A stretch of DNA of 7,294 bases from an uncultured Clostridium sp. (GTDB lineage Bacteria; Bacillota; Clostridia; TANB77; CAG-508): the NCBI GenBank assembly GCA_946498265.1, contig CAMMNR010000088.1:1-7294 (forward strand), in the 5' to 3' direction. The notes beneath the pieces were generated by a model. That model had not been told where the DNA came from. It searched no databases and saw nothing but the letters and a program-made list of their open reading frames with translations. Position numbers and translations under genes: made by a program. Positions 1 to 6,463 of the stretch are shown here, piece after piece; the stretch's first letter is position 1; each line of letters starts with the position of its first letter.

Positions 1-220
1 AGAGAGAAAATCTAAGATTATTTTTGTGTATTAATCAACATATAAAAGAAAAAAATATTTTTAATATGTTTATAATTGTATTATGCAAAACCTTGTACAG
101 ATAAATGAGAAATTTAAGAGATTTATATTGATAGAAAAAATGTTGTTTTTATATAATCTAAATATATCGAAAAAGAAAGAAAAAAGAATGAATGATATTT
201 TGGAGAGGGGAAAACAACAG

Positions 221-2941
221 ATGAAAGAAGAGAAGATAAAAACAAGAGAAACAGCAAAAAAAGAAACAACAGAGCCGCCAGAAGAAATACCAGTAGGAAC
301 AATAACATTTGGAGCAGTAACATGGAGTGGTGGACAAGCAAGTATAAGAGTAAGTACAACATCAGGATATGAAATAGAATATCAACTAAATGGAACAGCA
401 GAAGGAAGATGGACAAGTGTGCCAAGCAATGGAACAATATCAAATATACCATATAATGCAACAGTAAATGTAAGACTAGTAAATGGAAGTAAAAGAGGCC
501 AAGTACAAAGTAAAACAATAAAAGACGAAACAGTACCAAAGGTAATAGTAACTAAGCAAGGAAGTGCAACAACAAATTCAATAGCAGTAAGTGTACAAGC
601 AACAGACAATGAAAGTGGAATGAGTACAAGCCCAACATACACATACTTCATAAAGAAAACAAGTGAAGGAAGTTACACACAAAAAGCAAGTAATGCAAAT
701 AATAGTTACACATTCACAGGACTAGACCAAGAAACAAGTTATGACATAAAAGTAGAAGTACAAGGAGACAAAGCAGGAAACAAAGGAGAAGGAACCCTAA
801 CAGGTATAACAACAGGAAAAGTAACAGGGGGAACAGTAGAAGGAGCAATAACATTTGGAAATCCAACATGGAGTGATGGACAAGCAAGTATAACAATAAG
901 TACAAATACAAGTTATAAAATAGAATATCAACTAAATGGAACAGAAGGAAGCTGGACAGAAATATCAAACAATGGAACAATACAAAACTTACAACATAAC
1001 ACAACAATATATGCAAGACTAACAGATGGAAACAACCATGGAGATCATGCAAGTACAACAATAGCAGACACAGTAAATCCAACAGTAACAATACAAAGTC
1101 TAACAGCTGAAGACACAACAATACAAGTTACAGCAAAAGGAACAGACAATGAAACAGGAATAAATGAATATATATTCTATATAAAAGAAAGTACACAAGA
1201 AGACAGTAATTATGTAGAAAAAACAAGAAACACAACAGGAACAGCAACAATAGAAGGACTAGAAACAGGAAAAACATATACAATAAAAGTAGAAGTAACA
1301 GACAAAGCAAATAACACAGGAAGTACAACGAAGGATATAAAAGTCACAAAACCAATAACAGGAGAAGAGATATCAGCAAATGCAAGTGAACATTATAGAG
1401 GAATAGTAACAAACTATGATTGTAAGAATAATGATGGGGTTGATGCATGGGAAATATTTTATGCAGATGAAAATAATATATATTTAATATCAGATAATTA
1501 TGTAAGTTATCAATTTATACCACAGGGGAGAGGAGGTAGTGATATAACTATTGGAGATACTTATTATTGTGTATATACGTCAGATTCCATAGAAAATGAG
1601 TACAATGGTTCATCAGATATAACAGATGAAAAGATAAGAGCTTTAAATAATGATTTTTTTTCAAAAGGATATACAAGTACAAAAAATAATATGAAAACAG
1701 TAGCATATATGTTAGATACAGATATATGGAATGTATTTGCTGGAGAACAAGCAGAATATGCAATAGGAGGACCAACATTAGAATTATTTTTTAAATCATA
1801 TAATCAAAAATTTAATACTAGTTATATGGTAAAGTCCGAGGAAGATGGTTATTCAATATGGGAAACAGAGGACTATTATATGGGAACCGAAGTTTATTTA
1901 GATAAACAAGATAGCTTATATTTTAATCATAGAAATGGAGTATATGGAATGTGGATGCCTACACCTTCTCAAGAAGAAGATTACATAGTGTATACTGCTA
2001 GAAGTGGTGGGCAAGTTGGAACAATCAGTTCTCATTATTTTCAACACCAGACTGGATTTAGACCAGTAGTTTGTTTAAAATCAGGAATAGGTTTAGAAAA
2101 ACAAGAAGATGGAACATATAGAATAATAGATACAATTGAAACTGGAAATATAACATTTAATAATGCAATATGGGAAGATAATAAAGCAAGTATGCAAATA
2201 AGTACAGATACAAATTTACAGATAGAATATCAAATAAATGGAATTGATGAGGGAAAATGGAAATCAATAGAAAATAATGGAACAATACAAGAATTAATTA
2301 ATGGAGATACAGTATATGCAAGATTAACAGATGGAACAAATTATGGAGATTATGCAAGTGTGACAGTTAGTCAAAATATTCCTGGAAGATACTTTGATAA
2401 AGATACAGAAATAATGGTAGGAGAATACCCAGTAACAGTACCAGCAGGAGCAACAATATCAGGAATACCAGGAGAATATGAAAGCGTAGAAGATGGATTG
2501 GTAATATATATAACAAATGGAGAAATAATAACAAATTGGGCTGATGCAAGAACAATGCATGAAAATTACGATCAATTTGTATGGGTTCCTGTTGATAAAG
2601 ATTCAGTAATTGTTGAAGAAGGAAAGGAAATAACAGTGGCTACAAACAAAGAAAAGTATGATAATCTAAAAGGTTATATAGCATATTATAATAAATATCC
2701 AATGGCGGTAAAAAAGTCCGACGGAACATATAGTGTATTATTGTATGATTTTGAAGGCGATTCTAACTTGAAAATAACTCCAAAAGATTATACAGCAGTT
2801 ACAGATTATATAGAACCAGCAGTTTTAGAAGAGGATGAAAAGCATAATATAACAGCAATTGATATGGATGAAAGATATAAAATCTATGGAAGGATGGAGC
2901 TTTATTACATATTCGAGATCTATGGGAAACTATGGATATGA
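221..2941 (+). CDS. Large Ig-like/fibronectin-like repeat surface-type protein, C-terminus frameshifted
   Basis: The open frame runs from 83, but I prefer ATG 221: a GGAGAGGGG box lies about 10 bases upstream at 202-210, whereas 83 and 188 have none. From 221 it encodes 906 residues. Order, numbered from ATG 221: a charged Lys/Glu/Thr-rich start (1-24); an Ig-like module (about 25-100) and a fibronectin-III-like module (about 103-199); a second Ig-like plus FN3-like pair (about 207-375); a larger unrecognised domain (about 384-622) ending in a GFRPVVCLKSG motif; a third Ig-like module (about 642-717); then the beginning of a formylglycine-enzyme-like (SUMF1/FGE, C-type-lectin-like) domain with QFVWVPVDKD (about 785-794). 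Such architectures are typical of extracellular binding proteins of gut clostridia (family knowledge). No signal peptide, prepilin-like start or LPXTG motif is visible. The frame ends prematurely at 2939-2941 while the expected C-terminal motifs continue in other frames. No specific function can be assigned. Confidence 0.75.
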   Translation: MKEEKIKTRETAKKETTEPPEEIPVGTITFGAVTWSGGQASIRVSTTSGYEIEYQLNGTAEGRWTSVPSNGTISNIPYNATVNVRLVNGSKRGQVQSKTIKDETVPKVIVTKQGSATTNSIAVSVQATDNESGMSTSPTYTYFIKKTSEGSYTQKASNANNSYTFTGLDQETSYDIKVEVQGDKAGNKGEGTLTGITTGKVTGGTVEGAITFGNPTWSDGQASITISTNTSYKIEYQLNGTEGSWTEISNNGTIQNLQHNTTIYARLTDGNNHGDHASTTIADTVNPTVTIQSLTAEDTTIQVTAKGTDNETGINEYIFYIKESTQEDSNYVEKTRNTTGTATIEGLETGKTYTIKVEVTDKANNTGSTTKDIKVTKPITGEEISANASEHYRGIVTNYDCKNNDGVDAWEIFYADENNIYLISDNYVSYQFIPQGRGGSDITIGDTYYCVYTSDSIENEYNGSSDITDEKIRALNNDFFSKGYTSTKNNMKTVAYMLDTDIWNVFAGEQAEYAIGGPTLELFFKSYNQKFNTSYMVKSEEDGYSIWETEDYYMGTEVYLDKQDSLYFNHRNGVYGMWMPTPSQEEDYIVYTARSGGQVGTISSHYFQHQTGFRPVVCLKSGIGLEKQEDGTYRIIDTIETGNITFNNAIWEDNKASMQISTDTNLQIEYQINGIDEGKWKSIENNGTIQELINGDTVYARLTDGTNYGDYASVTVSQNIPGRYFDKDTEIMVGEYPVTVPAGATISGIPGEYESVEDGLVIYITNGEIITNWADARTMHENYDQFVWVPVDKDSVIVEEGKEITVATNKEKYDNLKGYIAYYNKYPMAVKKSDGTYSVLLYDFEGDSNLKITPKDYTAVTDYIEPAVLEEDEKHNITAIDMDERYKIYGRMELYYIFEIYGKLWI
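293..520 (+). repeat. Ig-like module, copy 1 of 3
   Basis: About 76 codons with the pattern TITFG...W..GQASI..ST......IEYQLNG...G.W.S...NGTI......T...RL..G. Copy 2 begins 546 bases further on. The two match closely at DNA level as well; for example ACAAGCAAGTATA and AGAATATCAACTAAATGGA occur in both. Confidence 0.8.
839..1066 (+). repeat. Ig-like module, copy 2 of 3
   Basis: Same pattern as copy 1 (AITFGNPTWSDGQASI, then IEYQLNG, then NNGTI, then ARLTDG). Each of copies 1 and 2 is followed by a fibronectin-III-like module of about 90-95 residues (T-N-I-V---TDNE-G, then FTGL or IEGL, then Y-IKVEV-DKA-N), so the duplicated unit is the Ig-like plus FN3-like pair of about 182 codons. Confidence 0.8.
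2144..2371 (+). repeat. Ig-like module, copy 3 of 3 (divergent)
   Basis: It reads NITFNNAIWEDNKASMQIST, then IEYQING, EGKW, NNGTIQEL and ARLTDGTNYGDYASV. The protein pattern is clearly that of copies 1 and 2, but the DNA has drifted further and uses more T-ending codons. No FN3-like module follows; the sequence runs straight into the FGE-like region. Confidence 0.75.
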
Positions 2942-3180
2942 GGGAACAAAAAGTCCGGCTAAAACGGGAACAGGATATTATAAACAGAAGAATATATTTG
3001 ATTTAGCAGGAAATGTAGAAGAAGGGACGCTAGAAGCATATATGAGTACTTATAGTTATAGAGTTTTTCGTCGGACATGATTATGCTATAGATGAGAGAG
3101 ATGCAATGATATGTGGACGTAGTAGATTAAGCCCAACTGATAGCTATGCAACAAGTGGATCAAGACTTGTACTTTATTAA
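2880..3180 (+). pseudogene. Frameshifted C-terminal remnant of the FGE-like domain of the preceding gene
   Basis: Downstream of the frame change, frame 3 reads SRSMGNY, then NIFDLAGNVEE, then LEAY and YRVFR, and stops at 3078-3080. Frame 1 then takes over with GHDYAIDERDAM, SRLSPTDSYATSG and SRLVLY, ending at TAA 3178-3180. Placed end to end these match the expected tail of SUMF1/FGE-fold proteins of gut clostridia, whose usual pattern is IYDLAGNVWEWT, then RV-RGG, then SPT-SY--GSRL-LY. Two frame changes are needed, one near 2880-2930 and one near 3069-3074, where one extra base breaks what would read RVFRGHDY. The usual central part of the domain (GFY-GR-E and the conserved tryptophan region) is missing between the frame-2 and frame-3 parts, so an internal deletion of roughly 100 residues is likely. 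A TTG or ATG within frame 3 gives a 73-residue frame at 2859-3080, but it has no ribosome binding site and is best read as debris of the larger gene. Confidence 0.72.
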
Positions 3181-3186
3181 TAGCAG

Positions 3187-3224
3187 TGTCTCATCAGGAA
3201 CATGTACAAATAATGAGACATGTT
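3187..3224 (+). other. Overlapping alternative hairpins after the decayed gene
   Basis: TGTCTCAT (3187-3194) pairs perfectly with ATGAGACA (3213-3220). AACATGT (3199-3205) also pairs with ACATGTT (3218-3224). The right arms share bases, so the two stems are mutually exclusive. No U-tract follows, so this is not an ordinary intrinsic terminator. Function unknown. Confidence 0.35.
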
Positions 3225-3299
3225 ACATCGATAAAATACAAATAAAATCTAATAAAAGTAATATAAAAATATGTAAAAACATATTTGATAAAAAAATAA

Positions 3300-3331
3300 A
3301 AAAATAGTAAGAAAATTCTTGCTATTTTTTA
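3300..3331 (+). terminator. Intrinsic terminator downstream of the surface-protein gene
   Basis: A-rich left arm ending in AATAGTAAGAA (to 3313) pairs with TTCTTGCTATTTTT (3316-3329), with one G-U pair, and runs into a T-tract at 3325-3330. The A/T flanks would also let it work in the reverse direction. A smaller 8-bp hairpin (AAATATGT/ACATATTT, 3267-3286, 4-base loop) lies just before it and has no T-tract. Confidence 0.7.
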
Positions 3332-3455
3332 TTTAATATAGTAAAATAAAAAAGTAAAATATATTGTATTTAAAATTTATACCCAGCGACTAAAGATGAA
3401 TGATAATTTTAAATTACAAAACTAAAAGAACAAGAGAAAAGGGAGGAAAACAAAA

Positions 3456-3935
3456 ATGAAGAAAAAAGAAAAAAGATTAATTGCGATATTATTAATAATA
3501 TTAGCAATAGTAGTAATTATTTATGTTGTTAGACAAAATCAAAATGATGGAGATGATGGAGCAGGAGTTACAGATACTCAGCAAATAGCAAAGACAGAAG
3601 ACACATACACAGAAACATTAGAAGATGGAACAGTATTAAACACAAGTGAAGAATTTAATAAAACAAAAACATATAATGGACTAGAAATAAGCAATATTCA
3701 ATATACAGAAAAAAATGGAATGACAGTCTTATTAGCAGATGTAAAAAATACAAGTGACACAGCACATAGCCTAGAATTAGTAAAAATAATAGTAGAAGGA
3801 AAAGACGGAGAAGATATGGCAGTAATGAACTCAATAATAGGAGATGTAGAACCAGGAGAAACAATTGAATTAAATGCAAGTATGACAGGAAATATAGTAA
3901 ATGCAAGAGATTTTAGAATAGAAAAAAGTGAATAA
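3456..3935 (+). CDS. Small membrane-anchored protein with one extracytoplasmic FxLYD-like beta domain
   Basis: 159 residues. The start ATG has a strong GGGAGG ribosome binding site at 3441-3446. Residues 1-7 are Lys-rich (MKKKEKR), followed by one hydrophobic segment at about 8-25 (LIAILLIILAIVVIIYVV), which predicts an N-in signal anchor. There is no cysteine in the protein, so it is not a lipoprotein. An acidic, Thr-rich linker (about 30-70) leads to a predicted beta-sandwich domain (about 72-156) with GLEISNIQYTEKNG, VLLADVKNTSDTA, VEPGETIELNASMTG and FRIEK. The strand pattern and PGET turn resemble the FxLYD-type domains common in small Clostridia surface proteins; this assignment is from pattern only. 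It is probably a cell-envelope protein of unknown role. Terminators lie upstream (3300-3331) and downstream (3986-4017), so it is probably transcribed alone. Confidence 0.85.
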   Translation: MKKKEKRLIAILLIILAIVVIIYVVRQNQNDGDDGAGVTDTQQIAKTEDTYTETLEDGTVLNTSEEFNKTKTYNGLEISNIQYTEKNGMTVLLADVKNTSDTAHSLELVKIIVEGKDGEDMAVMNSIIGDVEPGETIELNASMTGNIVNARDFRIEKSE

Positions 3936-3985
3936 AATTTGAACATAAAAGATAAATAAAAAAGCAAATTAATAAAAAAGTGATT

Positions 3986-4017
3986 AATCAAGAAAATAAA
4001 AATTTTCTTGATTTTTT
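3986..4017 (+). terminator. Intrinsic terminator after the small anchored protein
   Basis: A perfect 11-bp stem, AATCAAGAAAA (3986-3996) with TTTTCTTGATT (4003-4013), has a 6-base loop and a T-run through 4017. Its right arm overlaps the -35 box of the next promoter. Confidence 0.85.
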
Positions 4018-4036
4018 GCGTATTATAAAGTATAAT
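4008..4036 (+). promoter_or_regulatory. Predicted sigma-A promoter for alaS
   Basis: TTGATT (4008-4013) and TATAAT (4031-4036) are 17 bases apart, close to the vegetative sigma-70/sigma-A consensus. The -35 box lies inside the right arm of the preceding terminator. The leader from here to the start codon is only about 65 bases, too short for a T-box riboswitch. Confidence 0.65.
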
Positions 4037-4106
4037 AGAAAAAATGAAAAAGAACAAGAAGTTAAAATTAATTTTAATTTTGGCTTGAGGAAGGATGATA
4101 CAAAAA

Positions 4107-5858
4107 ATGAAAGCAATAGAGATCAGAGAAAAATATTTAAACTTTTTTAAACAACACGGACATAAAGTAATACCATCAGCACCATTAATACCAGAAAATG
4201 ACCCATCGGTATTATTTACAACAGCTGGAATGCAACCATTAGTGCCATATTTATTAGGAGAAAAGCATCCAGAAGGAAAGCGTATAACAGATTACCAAAA
4301 ATGTTTAAGAACAAATGATATAGAAGAAGTAGGAGATAATAGACATTTAACATATTTTGAAATGTTAGGAAACTGGTCATTAGGAGATTATTTCAAAGAA
4401 GAATCAATAAAAATGAGCTTTGAGTTTCTAACAAAGGAATTACAAATACCAGTAGAAAAGCTATCAGTAACATGTTTTGCAGGAGATGAAGATTGTCCAA
4501 AAGATGAAGTATCAGCAAATGCATGGAAAGAAGTAGGAATACCAGAAGAAAGAATATATTTTTATGGAAAAGATGACAACTGGTGGATAGCAGGAGAAGA
4601 AGGACCATGTGGACCAGATACAGAGATGTTTTATGATACAGGAAAACCAGCATGTGGACCAGATTGTCAACCTTCATGTGATTGTGGAAAATATGTAGAA
4701 ATCTGGAATAATGTATTTATGGAATACTTTAAAGATAAGAATGGATATTCAAAATTAAAACAACAAAATGTAGATACAGGATTAGGACTAGAAAGAATGA
4801 CTTTTGTTTTGCAAGGAAAAGAAACACCATTTGATACAGAACTATTTTCACCAGTAATGGACAAACTAAAAGAATTACAAAAAGTTGATATAATAGAAAG
4901 TAGAAGAATAATTGCAGAACATTTACGTTCAAGTATGATGATAATCTCAGATGGTGGAAGACCAAGTAATATAGATAGAGGATATGTACTTAGAAGACTA
5001 ATCAGAAGATTAATCAGACACTTAAATAAACTACAAATAGATTTAAATGAATTGACAAATTTAATAGAAATAAATGTAGAAAACCTAAAAGAAATGTATC
5101 CTGATTTAGAAAAAAATAAAGATACAATAAAAAGTGTAATAGTAGAAGAAAAAGACAAATTTGTAAAAACGCTAGCACATGGAGAAAGAGAATTTGAAAA
5201 AGAAGTAAAAAGATTAAAAGAACAAAATGTAGAAACAATTCCAGGAGCAACAGTATTTAAATTATATGATACTTATGGATTTCCGCCAGAAGTAACAAAA
5301 GAACTAGCACAAGAAAATGGTTTTAAAGTAGATTTAAAAGAATTTGAAGAATTATTCAAAATACACCAAGAAAAATCAAGACAAGGAGCAGAACACAAAT
5401 TCAAAGGTGGACTAGCAGATCAAAACGAAAAAACAATAGCATATCACACAGCTACACACTTATTACATCAAGCATTAAGAACAGTGCTAGGGGACCATGT
5501 AAAGCAAAGTGGTTCAAACATAACAGAAGAGAGATTAAGATTTGACTTTACACATCCACAAAAAATGACAAAAGAAGAAATACAAAAAGTAGAAGATTTA
5601 GTAAATGAGCAAATACAAAGAAATTTAGACGTAACTTGTGAAGAAATGAGTTATGAAGATGCAAAAAAATCAGGAGCGATCGGTTTATTTACGGATAAAT
5701 ATGGAGACAAAGTAAAAGTATACACAATAGGAGACTTCAGCAAAGAAATATGTGGAGGACCTCATGTATCTAATACAAAAGGAATGGGAACATTCAAAAT
5801 AAAAAAAGAAGAATCAAGTTCTTCAGGAATAAGAAGAATAAAGGCAGTGCTTATTTAG
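4107..5858 (+). CDS. alaS: Alanyl-tRNA synthetase, short form
   Basis: Cytoplasmic class II synthetase that charges tRNA-Ala with alanine using ATP. ATG 4107 is preferred: the GAGGAAGG box at 4087-4094 sits 12 bases ahead, while in-frame ATG 4095 directly abuts it, and MKAIEIREKYLNFF matches the usual family start. The product is 583 residues against about 875 in most bacteria. Seen: SVLFTTAGMQPLVPYLLG (about 34-51), the motif 2 region with FEMLGNWSLGDYF (84-96), GPCGPDTE (167-173), motif 3 GLGLER (225-230), and the tRNA-recognition signature RPSNIDRGYVLRRLIRR (285-301). A Cys-rich insert (C183, C187, C191, C193) precedes KYVEIWN and may bind zinc. The editing core follows with H447xxxH451 and C549xxxH553, the expected zinc ligands for deacylating mischarged Ser/Gly-tRNA-Ala. 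The beta-barrel that normally separates the recognition and editing parts is absent, as is the C-terminal C-Ala domain. Short AlaRS of this kind are known from Patescibacteria and some Firmicutes (recalled, not searched). The stop codon lies inside a REP-like hairpin. Confidence 0.96.
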   Translation: MKAIEIREKYLNFFKQHGHKVIPSAPLIPENDPSVLFTTAGMQPLVPYLLGEKHPEGKRITDYQKCLRTNDIEEVGDNRHLTYFEMLGNWSLGDYFKEESIKMSFEFLTKELQIPVEKLSVTCFAGDEDCPKDEVSANAWKEVGIPEERIYFYGKDDNWWIAGEEGPCGPDTEMFYDTGKPACGPDCQPSCDCGKYVEIWNNVFMEYFKDKNGYSKLKQQNVDTGLGLERMTFVLQGKETPFDTELFSPVMDKLKELQKVDIIESRRIIAEHLRSSMMIISDGGRPSNIDRGYVLRRLIRRLIRHLNKLQIDLNELTNLIEINVENLKEMYPDLEKNKDTIKSVIVEEKDKFVKTLAHGEREFEKEVKRLKEQNVETIPGATVFKLYDTYGFPPEVTKELAQENGFKVDLKEFEELFKIHQEKSRQGAEHKFKGGLADQNEKTIAYHTATHLLHQALRTVLGDHVKQSGSNITEERLRFDFTHPQKMTKEEIQKVEDLVNEQIQRNLDVTCEEMSYEDAKKSGAIGLFTDKYGDKVKVYTIGDFSKEICGGPHVSNTKGMGTFKIKKEESSSSGIRRIKAVLI

Positions 5859-5892
5859 TGCCAAAGGGGACGGGCTATTTTGGCACTAAATA
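5852..5892 (+). repeat. REP-like hairpin, left copy
   Basis: A perfect 14-bp stem, TATTTAGTGCCAAA (5852-5865) with TTTGGCACTAAATA (5879-5892), encloses a 13-base GC-rich loop, GGGGACGGGCTAT, in an otherwise very AT-rich setting. The alaS stop TAG (5856-5858) lies in the left arm. No T-tract follows. The GGGGACGG core within a TGCCAAA/TTTGGCA stem resembles dispersed REP-type palindromes of Clostridia, which are thought to be mobilised by Y1 (IS200-like, RAYT) transposases; that link is recalled, not tested. Confidence 0.8.
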
Positions 5893-5933
5893 GTTATCAA
5901 ATTCTAAATTAATTAATAATAATTATTATAAAG

Positions 5934-5964
5934 TGTGCCAAAATAGCCCGTCCCCTTTGGCACA
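5934..5964 (-). repeat. REP-like hairpin, right copy, inverted
   Basis: Bases 5935-5963 are the exact reverse complement of 5858-5886 (29 of 29). It folds as a 9-bp stem, TGTGCCAAA with TTTGGCACA, around a 13-base loop carrying CCCGTCCCC. With the left copy it frames a 48-base AT-rich spacer (5887-5934), the arrangement called BIME in enterobacteria. It ends 20 bases before the next start codon. Confidence 0.8.
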
Positions 5965-5984
5965 GTTTGAAAGGATAGATATAT

Positions 5985-6329
5985 ATGAATGATTGTTTAT
6001 TTTGTAAAATTATAAAAGGAGAAATTCCATCAAATAAAGTATATGAAGATGATGAAATATTGGCATTTCATGATATAAATCCAGCAGCGCCTATACATAT
6101 ATTAGTAATACCAAAAAAACATATAGACTCATTAGCAAAAATAGAAAAAGAAGATGAAATATTGATAGGAAAAATCTATGGAGTTATAAATAAAATAGCA
6201 GAAGAAAAAGGATTTAAAGATGAAGGGTATAGAGTGATAGTTAATTGTGGAGAAAATGGAGGACAAGAGGTAATGCATTTACATTTTCATATATTAGCTG
6301 GAACTAAATTAGGAGAAAAGATAGTTTAA
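5985..6329 (+). CDS. hinT: HIT-family nucleotide phosphoramidase/hydrolase (HINT branch)
   Basis: 114 residues, the usual full length for bacterial HINT proteins. An AAGGA ribosome binding site (5971-5975) lies 9 bases before the ATG. The N-terminus has CLFCKIIKGEIPSNKVYEDD with the C4xxC7 pair of zinc-binding HINT members, then AFHDINPAAPIHILVIPKKHI (H38, H46), and the histidine triad H98-L-H100-F-H102 in MHLHFHILAG. The middle histidine is the expected nucleophile, forming a nucleotidyl intermediate on purine phosphoramidates and aminoacyl-adenylates (family knowledge). Hydrolysis of aminoacyl-AMP, a by-product of synthetases, would suit a place beside alaS, but a functional link is inference. 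It is probably cytoplasmic. No clear promoter or intrinsic terminator separates it from alaS apart from the REP pair, so read-through from alaS is plausible. Confidence 0.95.
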   Translation: MNDCLFCKIIKGEIPSNKVYEDDEILAFHDINPAAPIHILVIPKKHIDSLAKIEKEDEILIGKIYGVINKIAEEKGFKDEGYRVIVNCGENGGQEVMHLHFHILAGTKLGEKIV

Positions 6330-6399
6330 CAAAAGAAAAAATAGTCCTATATAGGTTATAAATGGCGAATATTACAAAGAATAAATATTGAAAAAGATA

Positions 6400-6428
6400 T
6401 ACACATTTTGTACAATATATGTTATAAT
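6400..6428 (+). promoter_or_regulatory. Predicted promoter for the sortase gene
   Basis: TATAAT (6423-6428) has a weak -35 match, TACACA (6400-6405), 17 bases upstream. A GGAGGT ribosome binding site follows at 6451-6456, 7 bases before ATG 6464. A 10-base palindrome, CCTATATAGG, at 6346-6355 lies upstream and has no assigned role. Confidence 0.5.
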
Positions 6429-6463
6429 ATATATAGTGATAATAATGTACGGAGGTAAAAAAT

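Noticed and set aside
123..1328. Several long minus-strand open frames rich in Leu and Phe opposite the repeat protein
   Set aside because: They are antisense shadows of A-rich codons, with low-complexity Leu/Phe/Val products, no ribosome binding sites and no known motifs.
293..2371. CRISPR-like repeats
   Set aside because: The repeats are within an open reading frame, are diverged, and have a period of hundreds of bases, so they are protein modules.
3064..3068. T5 run as a phase-variation switch for the FGE-like tail
   Set aside because: Five T is too short for strong slippage, removing one T would not best restore the RV-RG pattern, and a separate upstream frame change would still remain.
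4018..4106. T-box riboswitch ahead of alaS
   Set aside because: The leader between the promoter and the gene is only about 65 bases and shows no T-box sequence or specifier stem.
4095..4106. Upstream in-frame ATG at 4095 as the alaS start
   Set aside because: It abuts the AGGAAGG box with no spacing, while ATG 4107 has 12 bases of spacing and gives the usual family N-terminus.
4393..5250. Minus-strand open frames opposite alaS
   Set aside because: They are antisense to a certain gene, low-complexity, and have no start signals.
5852..5892. Left REP-like hairpin as an ordinary alaS terminator
   Set aside because: There is no T-tract after the stem, and an exact inverted copy lies 48 bases away, which fits a REP-type element better; some effect on transcript ends remains possible.
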